In this document: positions 49,875 to 58,734 of the stretch, piece by piece
Position numbering within the stretch: the stretch's first letter is position 1
Layout: each line of letters starts with the position of its first letter
Origin: Kangiella profundi
GTDB taxonomy: Bacteria; Pseudomonadota; Gammaproteobacteria; Enterobacterales; Kangiellaceae
Assembly: GCF_002838765.1 (NCBI RefSeq)
Contig: NZ_CP025120.1
Coordinates: 248,001-312,000, forward strand
Length of the DNA stretch: 64,000 nucleotides
Direction of reading: 5' to 3'
Notes under the pieces: model-generated
What the model was told of the DNA's origin: nothing
Databases searched by the model: none
The model's input: only the letters and a program-made list of their open reading frames with translations
Made by a program: the position numbers and the translations under genes

Positions 49875-50777
49875 ATGACCTCAAATACTGTAATAACTTC
49901 AAGCAAAGTGATGCTGGCCGGATTGGGACTGCTGTTGGTTTCGGCATGTACCACCACGCCACCAGCAGAAGAGTATGAGTATGAATATGGCAGCCCAGCT
50001 GATCGACTGCGTCCAGACTATGCTCCGGATGGGACAAAGAGACCTTTCACCAACGGACCAATCGCCGAGCCGACGCCGAGAGTTGAAGAAAAGAGTGGCT
50101 TAGGTAATCCACCTTATTACGAAGTGGATGGTGTGGTCTATCATGTGATGGATTCTGGTAATGGCTATAAGGATGCAGGTGTTGCCAGCTGGTATGGTCA
50201 GAAATTTCATGGTCGTCGAACTTCATCTGGTGAAGTCTACGATATGTACCAATTTACCGCTGCTCATAAAACTCTGCCTCTACCCAGCTACGCGCGGGTA
50301 ACCAATCTGGATAATGGTCAGTCGGTTATCGTTAAAATCAATGACCGTGGCCCATTCAAGAAAAACCGCATTATTGACCTGTCTTATGCTGCAGCTAAAA
50401 AGCTGGGCTATATGGACCAGGGTACGGCACGAGTAGAAGTTGAGGTTTTGGCTTCCCCTCGAAATGCCGGTCAAGTCAATGCATCGCAGTTGGCTCAGGC
50501 GGGTGAATTAGAATTGCCACCGATGGATGAGCAGAAAGACAATGCTCAGTTGTTTGTGCAAGTGGGTGCCTTTGCTGATCCTCTAAGAGCGGATACCTTG
50601 GCAGCTCGTCTGCGTGATCATTTTGGTCAGCCAATTTCGATTAGCGGTGTCGATGTCAATGGCCAGACGTTGCAGAGAGTTCGCATTGGGCCTTTACGAG
50701 ATGCTCGTACTGCTGAAAATATTTTACGCCAATTGAATGAGTACAATTTTGGTACTCCTAAAGTTGTTACTGAATAA
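49875..50777 (+). CDS. rlpA: Septal ring lipoprotein RlpA
   Basis: Outer-membrane lipoprotein; the family includes lytic transglycosylases acting on denuded glycans. From ATG 49875 it is 300 aa: lipobox VSAC with C25, a double-psi beta-barrel (GVASWYGQKFHGRRTSSGE, VKINDRGPF; about 105-195) and a C-terminal SPOR domain (about 222-298) that binds septal peptidoglycan. GTG 49863 and TTG 49851 are alternative starts. Its end overlaps the open frame of dacA but not its likely start. Confidence 0.92.
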   Translation: MTSNTVITSSKVMLAGLGLLLVSACTTTPPAEEYEYEYGSPADRLRPDYAPDGTKRPFTNGPIAEPTPRVEEKSGLGNPPYYEVDGVVYHVMDSGNGYKDAGVASWYGQKFHGRRTSSGEVYDMYQFTAAHKTLPLPSYARVTNLDNGQSVIVKINDRGPFKKNRIIDLSYAAAKKLGYMDQGTARVEVEVLASPRNAGQVNASQLAQAGELELPPMDEQKDNAQLFVQVGAFADPLRADTLAARLRDHFGQPISISGVDVNGQTLQRVRIGPLRDARTAENILRQLNEYNFGTPKVVTE

Positions 50778-50805
50778 ACTTAAAAATTCTGGGATTGTTA
50801 AGCCA

Positions 50806-51972
50806 ATGTCTTTTCAAGAAAAAACACTAAAATTACTATTTGCTGTTGTATTCATTTTCTTTGCTACCAATTCTGCAATGGCTGCCATTCAGCCGGGTAA
50901 GCCAAATGTAGATGCTCGTTCATATTTATTGATGGATTATGACACTGGGCAAATCATTATGCAGGACAATGCTGATCAGAAATTGCCTCCTGCCAGCTTA
51001 ACCAAAATGATGACCAGCTATATCATTGGTGATGAGCTACACAATGGAAATTTAAAGCTAGACGATAAAGTATTGATCAGTGAGAACGCCTGGGCGCAGA
51101 ACCCAAAACTTAAAGGCGGTTCTTTGATGTTTATTGAGGTCAATAAATACGTCACCGTCGAAGACCTTTATCGCGGAATCATTATTCAGTCTGGTAACGA
51201 TGCCAGCATTGCTATGGCAGAACATATTGCCGGGACCGAAGAAGCCTTTGCAGATTTGATGAATCAATATGCTGCAAAACTTGGCATGAAAGATACTCAC
51301 TTTGAGAACAGTACTGGTTGGCCGGCTGAAGGCCATGTTACCACTGCACGAGATCTGGCTATTCTGGCGCGAGCCCTGATCAGAGACTTCCCTGAAGACT
51401 ATGCCATCTATGCCGAGCAGGAGTTTACTTATAACGGCATTAAGCAGAGAAATCGTAATGAATTACTAAGTGACCCAACTTTAAATGTTGATGGTCTTAA
51501 AACAGGCCATACCGAAGAAGCTGGTTATTGTCTGGTTTCATCAGCAGAAAAAGAGGGTATGCGCCTGATTTCTGTGGTCATGGGCACTGATAGTGAGGCG
51601 GAACGAGCCAGCGAAACTCGCAAACTACTTAATTATGGTTTCCGCTTTTACACCAACATTAAGCCATTCAAAGCTGGTCAGAGCTTGCGCACAGCCCGTG
51701 TCTGGAAAGGTGAGGAAGAAGAAGTTAAGGTTGGTTTGGCTCAAGATGCGGCACTGACCTTGTTAAAAAGCCAGAAAGATCAGATTCAGGCCAATTACAC
51801 CATCCAATCGCAACTGATAGCACCTATTCGACGCGGTCAGGTGGTCGGTGAAGTTTTCTTCAAGGTTGGTGATGAAGAGATTAAGCGGATGCCACTGGTA
51901 GCTCTGGATAATGTTGAAGAGGCTGGCTTTTTTGGCCGTATGTGGGATTCGATGAAATTATGGTTCCACTAG
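50806..51972 (+). CDS. dacA: D-alanyl-D-alanine carboxypeptidase (PBP5/6 type)
   Basis: Trims the terminal D-Ala from peptidoglycan stem peptides. 388 aa from ATG 50806: signal peptide about 1-27 (SAMAA), S64-L-T-K67, SGN in IQSGNDAS and KTG in LKTGHTEEAGYC, then the PBP5 C-terminal domain and an amphipathic tail (FFGRMWDSMKLWFH) that anchors to the membrane. The upstream 23 codons of the open frame overlap rlpA and would mask the signal peptide. Confidence 0.95.
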   Translation: MSFQEKTLKLLFAVVFIFFATNSAMAAIQPGKPNVDARSYLLMDYDTGQIIMQDNADQKLPPASLTKMMTSYIIGDELHNGNLKLDDKVLISENAWAQNPKLKGGSLMFIEVNKYVTVEDLYRGIIIQSGNDASIAMAEHIAGTEEAFADLMNQYAAKLGMKDTHFENSTGWPAEGHVTTARDLAILARALIRDFPEDYAIYAEQEFTYNGIKQRNRNELLSDPTLNVDGLKTGHTEEAGYCLVSSAEKEGMRLISVVMGTDSEAERASETRKLLNYGFRFYTNIKPFKAGQSLRTARVWKGEEEEVKVGLAQDAALTLLKSQKDQIQANYTIQSQLIAPIRRGQVVGEVFFKVGDEEIKRMPLVALDNVEEAGFFGRMWDSMKLWFH

Positions 51973-52007
51973 GCTTATATTATTAGTTCTAATTCAGGGA
52001 GTTAGAT

Positions 52008-52907
52008 GTGTCCATCGCCTATTTGAACGGACAGTTATTACCTATTGAAGAAGCAAAAGTCCCGGCACTTGACCGGGGCTTTTTATTTGGTGACGGGGTA
52101 TATGAAGTAATCCCTGTCTATGCAGGTAGGTTATTTCGATTTAAGCAGCACATTGCTCGGTTGGAAAACAGTTTGCAAGGAATACGTTTGCCGATGGAGC
52201 AGACCTTGCAGGACTGGGCTAATATTTGCCACCAGCTGATCGAACAGAATTCATTGAATAATGCCTCCATTTATCTGCAGATCACTCGCGGTGCATATCC
52301 CGAACGCAACCATGATTTCCCGGCCAATCCAAGCCCAACCATTTTTGCCATGATCACGGCTTTGCCGGAAGTGCAGGCAGTACCGAGTGACAGGGACTTG
52401 CAGGGGATTTCAGTGATAACTGCGGAAGATATTCGCTGGCAACGGTGCGATATTAAAGCGATTACCTTGTTGGCCAACTGCATGCTAAAGCAGCAGGCCC
52501 TTGAATGTGGCGCGAATGACACCATATTGGTACGAGGTGGAGTAGCCTTCGAGGCAACCTCAAGTAATCTGTTTATTGTTCGTGATGGCGTCATTATCAC
52601 ACCGCCATTAAGTGAGCACCTACTACCAGGAATAACAAGAGATTTCTTGTTATGGCTAGCAGAACAGCACGGTATACTAACCGAACAGAGGCTGATTCCC
52701 GAGCATGAGCTGTTGCAGGCTGATGAAATTTGGTTAACCAGCTCCACCAAAGAAATCCGCCCAGTTACCCGGCTAAATGATGTTACCATTGGTAATGGCA
52801 CTGCAGGCCCTGTCTGGCGGCAAATGTATGACCACTATCAGCAACTTAAAGTACAGCTGTACCGTGGCGAAATTGATAGTAATACCGAAGGTGAAATAGC
52901 GTTATGA
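52008..52907 (+). CDS. dat: D-amino acid aminotransferase (PLP class IV)
   Basis: 299-aa PLP-dependent class IV transaminase, most like D-alanine aminotransferases. Active-site lysine K150 lies in RWQRCDIKAITLL, a D-AAT-like context; YLNGQLLPIEEAKVPALDRGFLFGDG at the N-terminus is typical. It would supply or recycle D-Ala/D-Glu, fitting its place next to dacA. Start GTG with GGGAG upstream. Branched-chain aminotransferase or aminodeoxychorismate lyase are less likely alternatives. Overlaps ybeD by ATGA. Confidence 0.9.
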   Translation: MSIAYLNGQLLPIEEAKVPALDRGFLFGDGVYEVIPVYAGRLFRFKQHIARLENSLQGIRLPMEQTLQDWANICHQLIEQNSLNNASIYLQITRGAYPERNHDFPANPSPTIFAMITALPEVQAVPSDRDLQGISVITAEDIRWQRCDIKAITLLANCMLKQQALECGANDTILVRGGVAFEATSSNLFIVRDGVIITPPLSEHLLPGITRDFLLWLAEQHGILTEQRLIPEHELLQADEIWLTSSTKEIRPVTRLNDVTIGNGTAGPVWRQMYDHYQQLKVQLYRGEIDSNTEGEIAL

Positions 52908-53173
52908 CGCAAAATTATGATCGTGATGAGTTATGGCAATTTCCCTGTGAAATTTGTTTTAAAGTCATGGCTGTAAACCGTGACGGCGTCGATATGGAAG
53001 TTGCGGAAGTTGTAAACCGTCATGCGCCCAATGATTATTCTCCCGCTAGCAAACTCAGCCGAGACGGCAATTATGTTTCTCTGTCATTTATGGTGGTGGT
53101 TGAGAGCAAAGAGCAAGTTGATGCCATGTATCGCGAAGTCTTCACTGTTGAAGGCGTAAAAATGACTCTATAA
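52904..53173 (+). CDS. ybeD: YbeD family (DUF493) protein
   Basis: 89-aa small protein with a ferredoxin-like fold, function unproven. Family marks: WQFPCEICFKVMAVN and the end HAPNDYSPASKLSRDGNYVSLS. It lies between the aminotransferase and lipB, as in the dacA-ybeD-lipB-lipA order of enterics. A role linked to lipoate synthesis is suggested only by position. Confidence 0.92.
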   Translation: MTQNYDRDELWQFPCEICFKVMAVNRDGVDMEVAEVVNRHAPNDYSPASKLSRDGNYVSLSFMVVVESKEQVDAMYREVFTVEGVKMTL

Positions 53174-53188
53174 GGCATCAAACAGATA

Positions 53189-53863
53189 ATGAGTGACCAA
53201 TCCACAGTAATCATCCGTGAACTGGGGCATGAAACCTATGTTCCAGTCTGGAAGCGGATGCAGCAGTTTACCGATAACCGTGATGATACTACGACCGATG
53301 AAATTTGGCTGGTAGAGCATGATCCGGTATTTACCCAAGGCCAGGCAGGTAAGGCTGAGCATCTGCTATTTCCTGGAGAAATTCCGGTTGTTCAGGTTGA
53401 CCGCGGCGGACAAGTTACTTACCATGGCCCCGGCCAGCAAGTTGCTTATTTTATGATCGATTTGCGGCGTAAAAATATGGGGCCCAGAGATTTGGTTTCT
53501 GGCATCGAAAATGCCATCGTAGACATGTTGGCACTCTACGGCATCGAAGCTTATCCGCGTTCTGATGCTCCGGGAGTCTATACTGATGACCAGAAAATCT
53601 GCTCGCTGGGCTTACGAATTCGAAAAGGAAAGTCCTTTCATGGGCTGGCCTTGAATGTGAATATGGACCTGGAGCCATTTTCCCGCATCAACCCTTGCGG
53701 TTATCAGGGCATGCAGATGACCCAGATAGTCGAGAAAGGTGGTCCGGACAATCTGGAGCGAGTTAAACCCGATCTGATCGATCAATTATGCGACAAATTG
53801 GGCTATACTAAGCGCCTGGAAATGACCGGATTACCTGAGCCAATCAGCGAATCCATTGAGTAA
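53189..53863 (+). CDS. lipB: Octanoyltransferase LipB
   Basis: Moves octanoate from acyl carrier protein to lipoyl domains, the first step of lipoate assembly. 224 aa with [17 protein letters not shown], the lysine in [15 protein letters not shown] and the catalytic cysteine in INPCGYQGM. Sixteen bp after ybeD, 6 bp before lipA. Confidence 0.96.
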   Translation: MSDQSTVIIRELGHETYVPVWKRMQQFTDNRDDTTTDEIWLVEHDPVFTQGQAGKAEHLLFPGEIPVVQVDRGGQVTYHGPGQQVAYFMIDLRRKNMGPRDLVSGIENAIVDMLALYGIEAYPRSDAPGVYTDDQKICSLGLRIRKGKSFHGLALNVNMDLEPFSRINPCGYQGMQMTQIVEKGGPDNLERVKPDLIDQLCDKLGYTKRLEMTGLPEPISESIE

Positions 53864-53869
53864 TAGTGA

Positions 53870-54895
53870 ATGTCAAATTCTGAACCGGTAAAAAATCAAT
53901 TGAATCAATCAGTTAGTAGCAATGTTACAGGTAAGGTTGCTGCTAAGGCGAAAAAGGTCGTGCCCGGCCAAAAAATGCGTGCCGAAGATAAAATGGCACG
54001 TATTCCGGTAAAAATCATGCCAACTGAAGAGATGCCGCGTAAGCCAGATTGGATTCGTGTGCGCCTGCCTAATGGTAATCAAATCACCAAGATTAAGGAC
54101 ATGCTACGCAACAACAAGCTTCACACCGTCTGTGAAGAAGCTTCATGTCCGAATCTACCAGAGTGTTTTGGCCACGGAACTGCAACCTTCATGATCATGG
54201 GTGATATCTGCACGCGTCGTTGTCCGTTCTGCGATGTGGCGCATGGTCGTCCATTGGCGCTTGACCCAGAAGAGCCGCAAAACTTGGCCGACTCAGTAAA
54301 ATCGATGGGCTTAAAATATGTGGTGATTACATCCGTCGATCGTGACGATCTGCGTGATGGTGGCTCTGCACATATCACTGAGTGTGTTCGTGTGGCCAAA
54401 GAACAGAATCCTGGACTTAAAGTTGAGGTATTGGTGCCTGACTTTAGAGGTCGTATGGAAGTTGCCTTGGATTTGATGGCAGATGGTCTTCCTGATGTGT
54501 TTAACCACAATCTGGAAACCGTACCGCGATTGTATAAACAGGCTCGCCCTGGTGCTGACTACCAATGGTCACTGGACTTATTGAAGCAATTTAAGGAACG
54601 CTATCCGGGAATCCCAACCAAGTCAGGCTTAATGATTGGTCTGGGTGAGACCAACGAAGAAATTATTGAAGTGATGAAAGATCTTCGCGCACATGGCGTT
54701 GAGATGTTGACCCTTGGTCAGTATCTACAGCCTAGTAAATACCATCACCCTGTCATGCGATTCATGCCGCCAAAAGAGTTCGATGAGCTCGGCAAAATTG
54801 CAGAAGAGATGGGTTTCACGAATGTGGCGAGTGGTCCTATGGTGAGATCGTCATACCACGCGGATATGCAGGCGGCAGGCGAGAAAGTCTCTTAA
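53870..54895 (+). CDS. lipA: Lipoyl synthase
   Basis: Radical-SAM enzyme that inserts two sulfurs into the octanoyl chain. 341 aa with both 4Fe-4S sites: the auxiliary set [12 protein letters not shown] and the radical-SAM set CTRRCPFC; the C-terminal RSSYHAD serine ligand motif is present. The N-terminal ~40 residues are basic and variable. Its stop codon is the left end of a large inverted repeat. Confidence 0.97.
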   Translation: MSNSEPVKNQLNQSVSSNVTGKVAAKAKKVVPGQKMRAEDKMARIPVKIMPTEEMPRKPDWIRVRLPNGNQITKIKDMLRNNKLHTVCEEASCPNLPECFGHGTATFMIMGDICTRRCPFCDVAHGRPLALDPEEPQNLADSVKSMGLKYVVITSVDRDDLRDGGSAHITECVRVAKEQNPGLKVEVLVPDFRGRMEVALDLMADGLPDVFNHNLETVPRLYKQARPGADYQWSLDLLKQFKERYPGIPTKSGLMIGLGETNEEIIEVMKDLRAHGVEMLTLGQYLQPSKYHHPVMRFMPPKEFDELGKIAEEMGFTNVASGPMVRSSYHADMQAAGEKVS

Positions 54896-55017
54896 AGTGG
54901 TCTTTTTGCTCTATAGCTGTGTTATTTGAATTTTGGACTCGGTCACGTATTTTATATACGCTCCCTAAAGCCCAAAATTCACATGCCTTGCTCTAGAGCA
55001 AAAATCCTCACTTTAAG
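54891..55017. repeat. ~125-bp inverted repeat starting at the lipA stop
   Basis: Paired blocks: CTTAAAGTG (54891) with CACTTTAAG (55009); TTTTTGCTCTA (54903) with TAGAGCAAAAA (54994); TGAATTTTGG (54927) with CCAAAATTCA (54972); CGTAT (54946) with ATACG (54956) as the tip. Pairing is perfect within each block. The outermost arm contains the lipA TAA. No long T-run follows. Confidence 0.8.
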
Positions 55018-55230
55018 TGGAGGAATATAAAATTAAGGTTTAAGGAATTTGTTAAGAGATTAATTAGCGAAAACATATAACCTTTGTCATTCCCGCGAAG
55101 GCGGGAATCCATAAAAGCTCTTTTTTTAGAGTAGACTCCCAAGTTAGTGGGAGTACATCTTAATAGTTTTGAAAGTTTGAAGCCGTTATTTTGGCTTCAT
55201 CAATGTACCTAGAAAGTAAGAGAGATGATT
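54896..55230. other. lipA-FKBP intergenic region
   Basis: 335 bp without a gene: the large inverted repeat, a GTCATTCC-type palindrome, a 7-bp stem ACTCCCA/TGGGAGT (55135-55154) and a 6-bp stem GAAGCC/GGCTTC (55179-55198). A promoter for the FKBP gene must lie here but is not clear by eye. Confidence 0.55.
55086..55115. repeat. GTCATTCCCGC-type dispersed palindromic repeat
   Basis: GTCATTCCCGC-GAAG-GCGGGAATCCATA: a perfect 7-bp stem (55090-55096 with 55101-55107). Elements of this form are widespread in proteobacterial intergenic DNA. It shares ends with the minus-strand reading of the long palindrome at 31353. Confidence 0.65.
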
Positions 55231-55713
55231 ATGCAAATTGAAGAGAACAAAGTCGTATTGATTGAATACACAGTAAAAACAGAAGAGGGTGTATTAGTCG
55301 ATACATCAGAAGGAAATGAGCCATTAGCTTATCTGCATGGTCATCGCAACATTATTCCTGGCCTTGAAAATGCCTTAGCTGGTAAAAAAATTGATGACGA
55401 GCTATCAGTTAATGTTCAACCAGAAGATGCTTATGGTCAACGTCATGATGATTTAATCAAGGAAGTCCCAGCACAGGCTTTCCAGGGTGTTGATAAAATT
55501 GAACCAGGCATGCAGTTTCATGCTGAGTCTCCACAAGGCCCGCAACTTATCACAGTAACTAAGGTTGAAGGCGAGACGGTAACTGTTGATGGTAATCACC
55601 CGTTAGCAGGCGTGCCTTTAGTATTTGACGTAAAGGTTATTGAAGTGCGTGATGCGAGCGAAGAAGAGTTGTCGCATGGTCATGTACATGGACCTGGTGG
55701 CCATAACCACTAA
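55231..55713 (+). CDS. FKBP-type peptidyl-prolyl isomerase, SlyD-like
   Basis: 160-aa cytoplasmic prolyl isomerase/chaperone. The SlyD-style FKBP fold with inserted flap is seen: VLIEYTVKTEEGVLVDTS, PLAYLHGHRNIIPGLENAL and PEDAYG. The short His-rich end (SHGHVHGPGGHNH) may bind nickel or other metals. I choose ATG 55231, 6 nt after AAGAGAG; ATG 55225 lies too close to it. Monocistronic with its own terminator. Confidence 0.92.
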   Translation: MQIEENKVVLIEYTVKTEEGVLVDTSEGNEPLAYLHGHRNIIPGLENALAGKKIDDELSVNVQPEDAYGQRHDDLIKEVPAQAFQGVDKIEPGMQFHAESPQGPQLITVTKVEGETVTVDGNHPLAGVPLVFDVKVIEVRDASEEELSHGHVHGPGGHNH

Positions 55714-55721
55714 TACACTTG

Positions 55722-55750
55722 AGAAGGCCTTCTATTGAAGGCCTTTTTTG
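55722..55750 (+). terminator. Terminator after the FKBP gene
   Basis: AAGGCCTTC-TATT-GAAGGCCTT followed by TTTTG: perfect 9-bp stem 10 nt after the stop. Confidence 0.9.
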
Positions 55751-55846
55751 TATCTCAAAGAGATGTGATTTTGTGACGACCTTGTTGTTGCTTTTCTAAA
55801 AAGAACGATTTACATTACGACTAGTTATCAAGTCTGAGTGGACAAT

Positions 55847-56509
55847 ATGAGTGCTCTAGAACAACCAATATTAGTCAGCCACAAATTGTGCCCGTTCGTG
55901 CAGCGTTCGGTTATCACATTGCTGCACAAAAAAATCGATTTCACCATTGAATATATTTCTCTGGAACGAAAGCCTGACTGGTTTCTTGAAATATCACCGT
56001 TAGGCAAGGTACCTTTGTTGCGTATCAAGGATACGGTTCTGTTTGAGTCCTCGGTCATCAACGAATATCTTGATGAGACTCATGGCAAGCCAATGCTGCC
56101 AACCGACCCACTGGAGAAAGCAGAGCATAGAGCCTGGATTGAATTCAGCAGCAGCATTAATAACATTCAGTATCAACTCACCCAGGCACGTCGAGAAGAA
56201 ACTTTTGTTAAAATTGAAGAAGACTTGAATAAGAAATTGGCTCATCTGGAAAAACGAATTGGTAACCAAGGCTTCTTTGATGGTAAAGATTTCAGCCTGG
56301 TTGACAGTTCTTTTGCTCCATTTCTGATGCGTTCGAAAATTCTTGCCGATAATACTGGCGTTGATACGGTCAGCGATTATAAGAAAATTCAAAAGTGGCG
56401 TGAAAATCTATTGTTATTGCCGGAAGTAAAAAAATCGGTGGTCAAAGATTTTGAAGATTTGTATATGGAGTCCATATACGAAAGAGGCGGATATCTAGCG
56501 GACCAATAA
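55847..56509 (+). CDS. Glutathione S-transferase family protein (SspA/cysteine-GST-like)
   Basis: 220 aa. Thioredoxin-like N-terminal domain with CPFVQRS as the active-site region (a cysteine type, as in omega/beta-like GSTs), GKVPLLRI with the cis-proline and FESSVINEYLDE; an all-helical C-terminal domain follows. Substrate unknown; a stress or regulatory role like SspA is possible because the organisation of residues is similar. Start ATG 55847 preferred over GTG 55838 by spacing to GAGTGG. The stop codon lies in the loop of the terminator. Confidence 0.85.
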   Translation: MSALEQPILVSHKLCPFVQRSVITLLHKKIDFTIEYISLERKPDWFLEISPLGKVPLLRIKDTVLFESSVINEYLDETHGKPMLPTDPLEKAEHRAWIEFSSSINNIQYQLTQARREETFVKIEEDLNKKLAHLEKRIGNQGFFDGKDFSLVDSSFAPFLMRSKILADNTGVDTVSDYKKIQKWRENLLLLPEVKKSVVKDFEDLYMESIYERGGYLADQ

Positions 56510-56525
56510 GGTCCGCTTTTTTTTG
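56497..56525 (+). terminator. Terminator overlapping the GST stop codon
   Basis: AGCGGACC (56497-56504), loop AATAA and GGTCCGCT (56510-56517), then TTTTTTTTG. The TAA stop (56507-56509) is within the loop. Confidence 0.9.
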
Positions 56526-56542
56526 CCCGGAATACTCTGGTT

Positions 56543-57343
56543 TTAAAGGCGACAGTTAGGTCGTTTGCCCGAGGCCTGTGCCTGCTGATAAATCTTGATG
56601 GCACGATCCATTCTTGAATTAAGATCACGAATGCGAGTATCGACACCTGGGTGGGTCGATAAAAACTCAGGTGTGGAGCCGCTTCCAGCTTTCTGCATAT
56701 TTTTCCACAGCTCAACGCTTTGACGTGGGTCGAAGCCTGCGCGAGCCATTAGCTCAAGACCAATTTCATCAGCTTCCGATTCATGTTTACGACTGAACGG
56801 AAGAATAACACCTACTTGAGCACCAACACCGAGAAGGCCAAGGAGTTGCTGCTTTTCAGAGGTCATATCTCCTGCGGCTACTGCAGCCAACTGCATACCT
56901 GTCTGAGTCAGAAAACCCTGAGAGACACGTTCATTACTGTGCTTAGCCCAGACATGACCCACTTCATGTCCTATGACTGATGCCAGCTGATGTTGATTCT
57001 CCGCAACTTTTAACATACCCGTATGAACTCCTATTTTCCCACCTGGCAGTGCGAAAGCGTTGGGAGCATCGTCGGCAAACACTTTAACTTCCCATTGGGT
57101 AGAGCGCATGCCCGGAGCAAGCGCATTAAGTTCAGGGATTAAGGCGTCAACAACACAGTTTACATAGCGCGCGTTACCTGGATTAGTATCCATTTTTTGA
57201 CTTTGCTGCATTGAGGTAAATGTAGAAGCACCCATTTGCGCCATTTGAGACTCTGGAAATAGGGTCAGCTGACTTCTACCGGTTGGAGACGTCGCGCAGG
57301 CGAATAAAGCTAAGATAAGGCAGGCTGAGATAAGAGGTTTCAT
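56543..57343 (-). CDS. M48 family metalloprotease, predicted lipoprotein (LoiP/YggG-like)
   Basis: 266-aa membrane-attached zinc protease, probably in envelope quality control. Lipobox LFAC with C16 after a short hydrophobic stretch, zinc motif H126-E-V-G-H130, third ligand in HESEADEIG (about 187-195), and the family SIM-like NAFALPGG loop at 95-102. AAGGAG lies at good spacing. Convergent with the GST gene. Single-domain length matches LoiP rather than the TPR-bearing BepA. Confidence 0.9.
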   Translation of the reverse strand: MKPLISACLILALFACATSPTGRSQLTLFPESQMAQMGASTFTSMQQSQKMDTNPGNARYVNCVVDALIPELNALAPGMRSTQWEVKVFADDAPNAFALPGGKIGVHTGMLKVAENQHQLASVIGHEVGHVWAKHSNERVSQGFLTQTGMQLAAVAAGDMTSEKQQLLGLLGVGAQVGVILPFSRKHESEADEIGLELMARAGFDPRQSVELWKNMQKAGSGSTPEFLSTHPGVDTRIRDLNSRMDRAIKIYQQAQASGKRPNCRL

Positions 57344-57529
57344 GCAAACTCCTTTTAATACAGTTAGTTAGCTGCATTCTAATATAAAGCTATATGTAAA
57401 GTATTGTACAAATATGCACTGTTTAACAAAACCGGCAGAATTGTGTGAATTTTGACCAGCTCATCTTGTCAGAATTTAGCAGTTGTAGTAGTTTTTTATA
57501 AGCGCTAACGCAATATATGGAGCATTTTG

Positions 57530-58099
57530 ATGAATGCGCAAAACAAATTAAAGTTGGATAAGAAGCTAATCTTAAAGGTGGCCGGTTCCGATCACCCTGA
57601 AATAATCACCACTGTTACCGAAATTCTTCATCGTTTCAAAGGCTCAGTCGAAGTCTCTCGTTTCAATCGAGTTAAAGACCATTTCACCGGCCTGTTTGCG
57701 ATTTCACTGAATGGCATGTATTTAAAACCTTTTGTTGCCTGTCTTGAAAGTCTTGAGTCAGCAAAGCTAAGATTTGAGTTTCATAGCATGGAGAATTGCC
57801 AGTCATCTTATCCATTTGATCCAGAAAATATTGTGTTTGAAATTGATGCCTGGGGCATTAAACATCAGGCTGCCAGTATAGAGTTACTTCGAATTCTTTC
57901 TCGTAATCACTTGCGTGTAGATAGTATTGCTACTGATGCAATGCCGAATCGACAGGGCTATGCCGTACAGATGAAAGTTTCTACCGACCATGTGATAGAT
58001 GTTGAAATGGTTGAGAGGGAGTTATTGGCTGTTGCTGAAGCAGAGGGTTTCTATCTCAATATGCTTGATGAAGAAGAAGATATTAAAGAAGCAATTTAA
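57530..58099 (+). CDS. ACT-domain protein, GcvR-like
   Basis: 189-aa protein with two ACT-type regions (about 12-85 and 100-178), opening with LILKVAGSDHPEIITTVTEIL, resembling glycine-cleavage repressor GcvR and related regulators. It has no DNA-binding domain; E. coli GcvR acts by binding GcvA. No gcv gene is nearby, so the role is inferred from family only. ATG 57530 is preferred over TTG 57527; GGAG lies upstream. Ends in an acidic stretch DEEEDIKEAI. Confidence 0.82.
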   Translation: MNAQNKLKLDKKLILKVAGSDHPEIITTVTEILHRFKGSVEVSRFNRVKDHFTGLFAISLNGMYLKPFVACLESLESAKLRFEFHSMENCQSSYPFDPENIVFEIDAWGIKHQAASIELLRILSRNHLRVDSIATDAMPNRQGYAVQMKVSTDHVIDVEMVERELLAVAEAEGFYLNMLDEEEDIKEAI

Positions 58100-58104
58100 T
58101 TTTA

Positions 58105-58147
58105 AGAACAAAAAAATAGCGCCATCAGGCGCTATTTTTTTTGTTCT
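58105..58147. terminator. Bidirectional terminator
   Basis: AGAACAAAAAAATAGCGCC-ATCA-GGCGCTA followed by a T-run and GTTCT, an almost perfect 19-bp palindrome between the convergent GcvR-like gene and the hypothetical gene. Confidence 0.9.
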
Positions 58148-58158
58148 ATTCAGAGTAC

Positions 58159-58605
58159 TTACTCTTCTATTTCGTGACCATCAATAATAAAACCAATACT
58201 TCTCTTAGGTTCTTCTTCGGGTACCTTTTGTACATAACAAAGCAACTCGACATTATTCTGGTGGGTTAGGACCATACACGGATTACCGCCGGCAGTTCCT
58301 TCAATTCTAATCCCATTGAAAGATTCCTGTACCAGTCGGGTAACATGAATCTGTAAACCGCCATTAAGCATAGCTACAATTGTTGGTTCCGCATCTTTAG
58401 GCATGTGTTGACGCCAGGTATGGATGGTTTTCGCAAGGCTCTTTATGAGCTCTCCAGCAGAACGGTAATCGTTAACATCTTGATGAGAAAGACCCATTTC
58501 CTCAACTGTTAGGCATGGGGGTTTTACGTCGGGATGAACGTTATGAAAAATTTCAACGTCACTTGGTTGACGTTGTTGGATGATAGTTTGGTAAGGGCTG
58601 CTCAT
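58159..58605 (-). CDS. Hypothetical protein
   Basis: 148 aa from the ATG at 58605 (MSSPYQTIIQQ); the frame stays open to 58659. Not recognised. Soluble, no signal peptide or membrane segment, acidic C-terminus (DGHEIEE). Contains two cysteines (NPCMVL, ELLCYV) and the stretch GIRIEGTAGGNPCMVLTHQN, which looks like a beta-sheet core. No clear ribosome site, yet codon use and a shared terminator support a real gene. It lies between the GcvR-like gene and dedA, divergent from the latter. Confidence 0.65.
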   Translation of the reverse strand: MSSPYQTIIQQRQPSDVEIFHNVHPDVKPPCLTVEEMGLSHQDVNDYRSAGELIKSLAKTIHTWRQHMPKDAEPTIVAMLNGGLQIHVTRLVQESFNGIRIEGTAGGNPCMVLTHQNNVELLCYVQKVPEEEPKRSIGFIIDGHEIEE

Positions 58606-58734
58606 AATAGTGAGAAGTTTTTGAGTGTTTGTTGAAGATAAACGACCTGTAGATAACAAGCAAGTGCAATTAGACGCAGCTTAGGTATGATTAATTATCG
58701 ACATTTATAAGAACATTCGTCATCATTAGCGCCG

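Noticed and set aside
56461..56479. 9-bp palindrome GTATATGGA/TCCATATAC in the GST gene
   Set aside because: It lies within coding sequence and is explained by the codons; no regulatory context.
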